This document shows positions 31,754-32,280 of a stretch of DNA of 32,280 nt, in pieces. The position numbers and the translations under genes were made by a program. The stretch's first letter is position 1, and each line of letters opens with the position of its first letter. The DNA comes from JAWXCH01 sp034440595 (GTDB lineage: Bacteria; Planctomycetota; Planctomycetia; Pirellulales; JALHPA01): positions 1 through 32,280 of the forward strand of contig JAWXCH010000062.1 in the NCBI GenBank assembly GCA_034440595.1. Direction: 5' to 3'. The notes under the pieces are model-generated. The model did not search any database, had not been told where the DNA came from, and saw only the letters and a list, made by a program, of their open reading frames with translations.

Positions 31754-32280
31754 TCAATCAATTCCCGCTCGGGCACCGGCAATCAAGCTGATGAACTCTT
31801 TGTTCGACTTGAATTTTGCCAGGCGTGAAGTGAGCTGTTCCATGGCATCGACATGATGCATGCTGCTAAGCGTTCGCCGCAGCATGGTTACCGCATGCAA
31901 GGTGTCCGGTTCCAGCAGCTTCTCTTCGCGACGCGTGCCCGATTGACTGATGTCAATCGCCGGATATACGCGACGATCCGACAGCTTGCGGTCCAGTACC
32001 AGCTCCATATTGCCGGTACCCTTGAACTCCTGAAAAATCAGTTCGTCCATGCGGCTGCCGGTGTCGATCAACGCGGTCGCCACAATCGTCAGCGAACCAC
32101 CCTCTTCGAACAGACGTGCCGTCGCGAACAGCTTTTTCGGAATGTCGAGCGCCTTGATGTCAACGCCACCAGACATCGTCCGGCCGGTATTGCCGACCCA
32201 TTTGTTGAACGCACGAGCCATACGTGTGATCGAATCCATCAACAGGAAAACGTCTTTGCCCATTTCGGCCAGACGCTTGC
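31754..32280 (-). CDS. rho: Transcription termination factor Rho (5' part beyond window)
   Basis: The last 175 residues of Rho, a hexameric RNA-dependent ATPase that ends transcription. Visible motifs are the Walker B strand DVFLLMDSITRMARAFN, TMSGGVD (Q/R-loop region), ARLFEEGGSLTIVATALIDTGSRMDE, and EFKGTGNMELVLDRKLSDRRVYPAIDISQSGTRREE, which follow the conserved Rho C-terminal domain closely. RNA-binding N-terminal and Walker A parts lie beyond the window. The stop is TGA at 31754-31756. It converges with the zinc-ribbon gene. Confidence 0.96.
   Translation of the reverse strand, partial: KRLAEMGKDVFLLMDSITRMARAFNKWVGNTGRTMSGGVDIKALDIPKKLFATARLFEEGGSLTIVATALIDTGSRMDELIFQEFKGTGNMELVLDRKLSDRRVYPAIDISQSGTRREEKLLEPDTLHAVTMLRRTLSSMHHVDAMEQLTSRLAKFKSNKEFISLIAGARAGID

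Noticed and set aside
1..32280. Defence island, CRISPR array, prophage, secondary-metabolite cluster or microcompartment locus
   Set aside because: I looked for cas, toxin-antitoxin pairs, integrases, transposases, polyketide/NRPS motifs and shell proteins among the frames and saw none; spaced direct repeats with CRISPR layout are absent.

Overview
The window looks like chromosomal DNA from a planctomycete, probably of the Pirellulaceae/Pirellulales. Supporting signs are a BBP7-type outer-membrane beta-barrel gene, a secreted PQQ-like propeller protein opening with a 'DWPxFLGP' block, a membrane protein with the planctomycete-style 'FSLATLxxxxT' segment, a CsrA with a long C-terminal tail, mostly monocistronic genes with long spacers, and frequent GTG/TTG starts. 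Placement below phylum is inference. No tRNA, rRNA, CRISPR array, prophage or insertion sequence was seen.

Layout. 1-947: 3' part of an RNase D-like exonuclease gene (minus). 948-1339: repeat-rich spacer. 1340-2617: GNAT-like acyltransferase (minus). 3172-3351: a 59-residue small gene with a TTG start (plus). 3766-5091: BBP7 barrel (minus) with a clear terminator. 5708-6751: secreted TraB/Tiki-type protein (plus). 7138-7980: sugar-phosphate isomerase/epimerase-like TIM barrel (plus). 8009-9448: PQQ-like propeller (minus). 9590-10063: ArfB-type ribosome-rescue hydrolase (plus). 10080-11885: long acyl-CoA dehydrogenase (minus). 12524-13261: UVR-motif protein (plus).

13700-18310 holds two csrA paralogues, a long-tailed one (plus) and a shorter one (minus). 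Between them lie a PPK2 polyphosphate kinase and a large alpha/beta-hydrolase lipoprotein. The first csrA has a perfect operator-like dyad over its likely promoter; the second ends in a strong terminator. Then come a site-2-protease-like M50 peptidase (18703-19416, plus), a polytopic membrane protein (19467-20675, minus) downstream of ilvD (20745-22448, minus), and a divergent plus-strand group of fatty-acid desaturase, HAD phosphatase and secreted DUF1579 protein (22888-25384). Three heptamers at an exact 20-bp step lie between ilvD and the desaturase. xylA (25467-26777, minus) converges on DUF1579 across a shared hairpin terminator. An SDR oxidoreductase lies downstream of comEC (27004-30556, minus). 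A zinc-ribbon membrane protein (30858-31598, plus) and the 3' end of rho (31754-32280, minus) close the window.

Most genes are housekeeping or metabolic (Val/Ile synthesis, xylose isomerisation, acyl-CoA oxidation, fatty-acid desaturation, ribosome rescue, termination, DNA uptake) and do not form one pathway. I see no convincing complete new system. The best leads are the paired csrA genes with their dyad, the 20-bp-phased repeats upstream of the desaturase, the small TTG-start gene, a Glu at a catalytic Asp position in RNase D, and small families of structured intergenic repeats.
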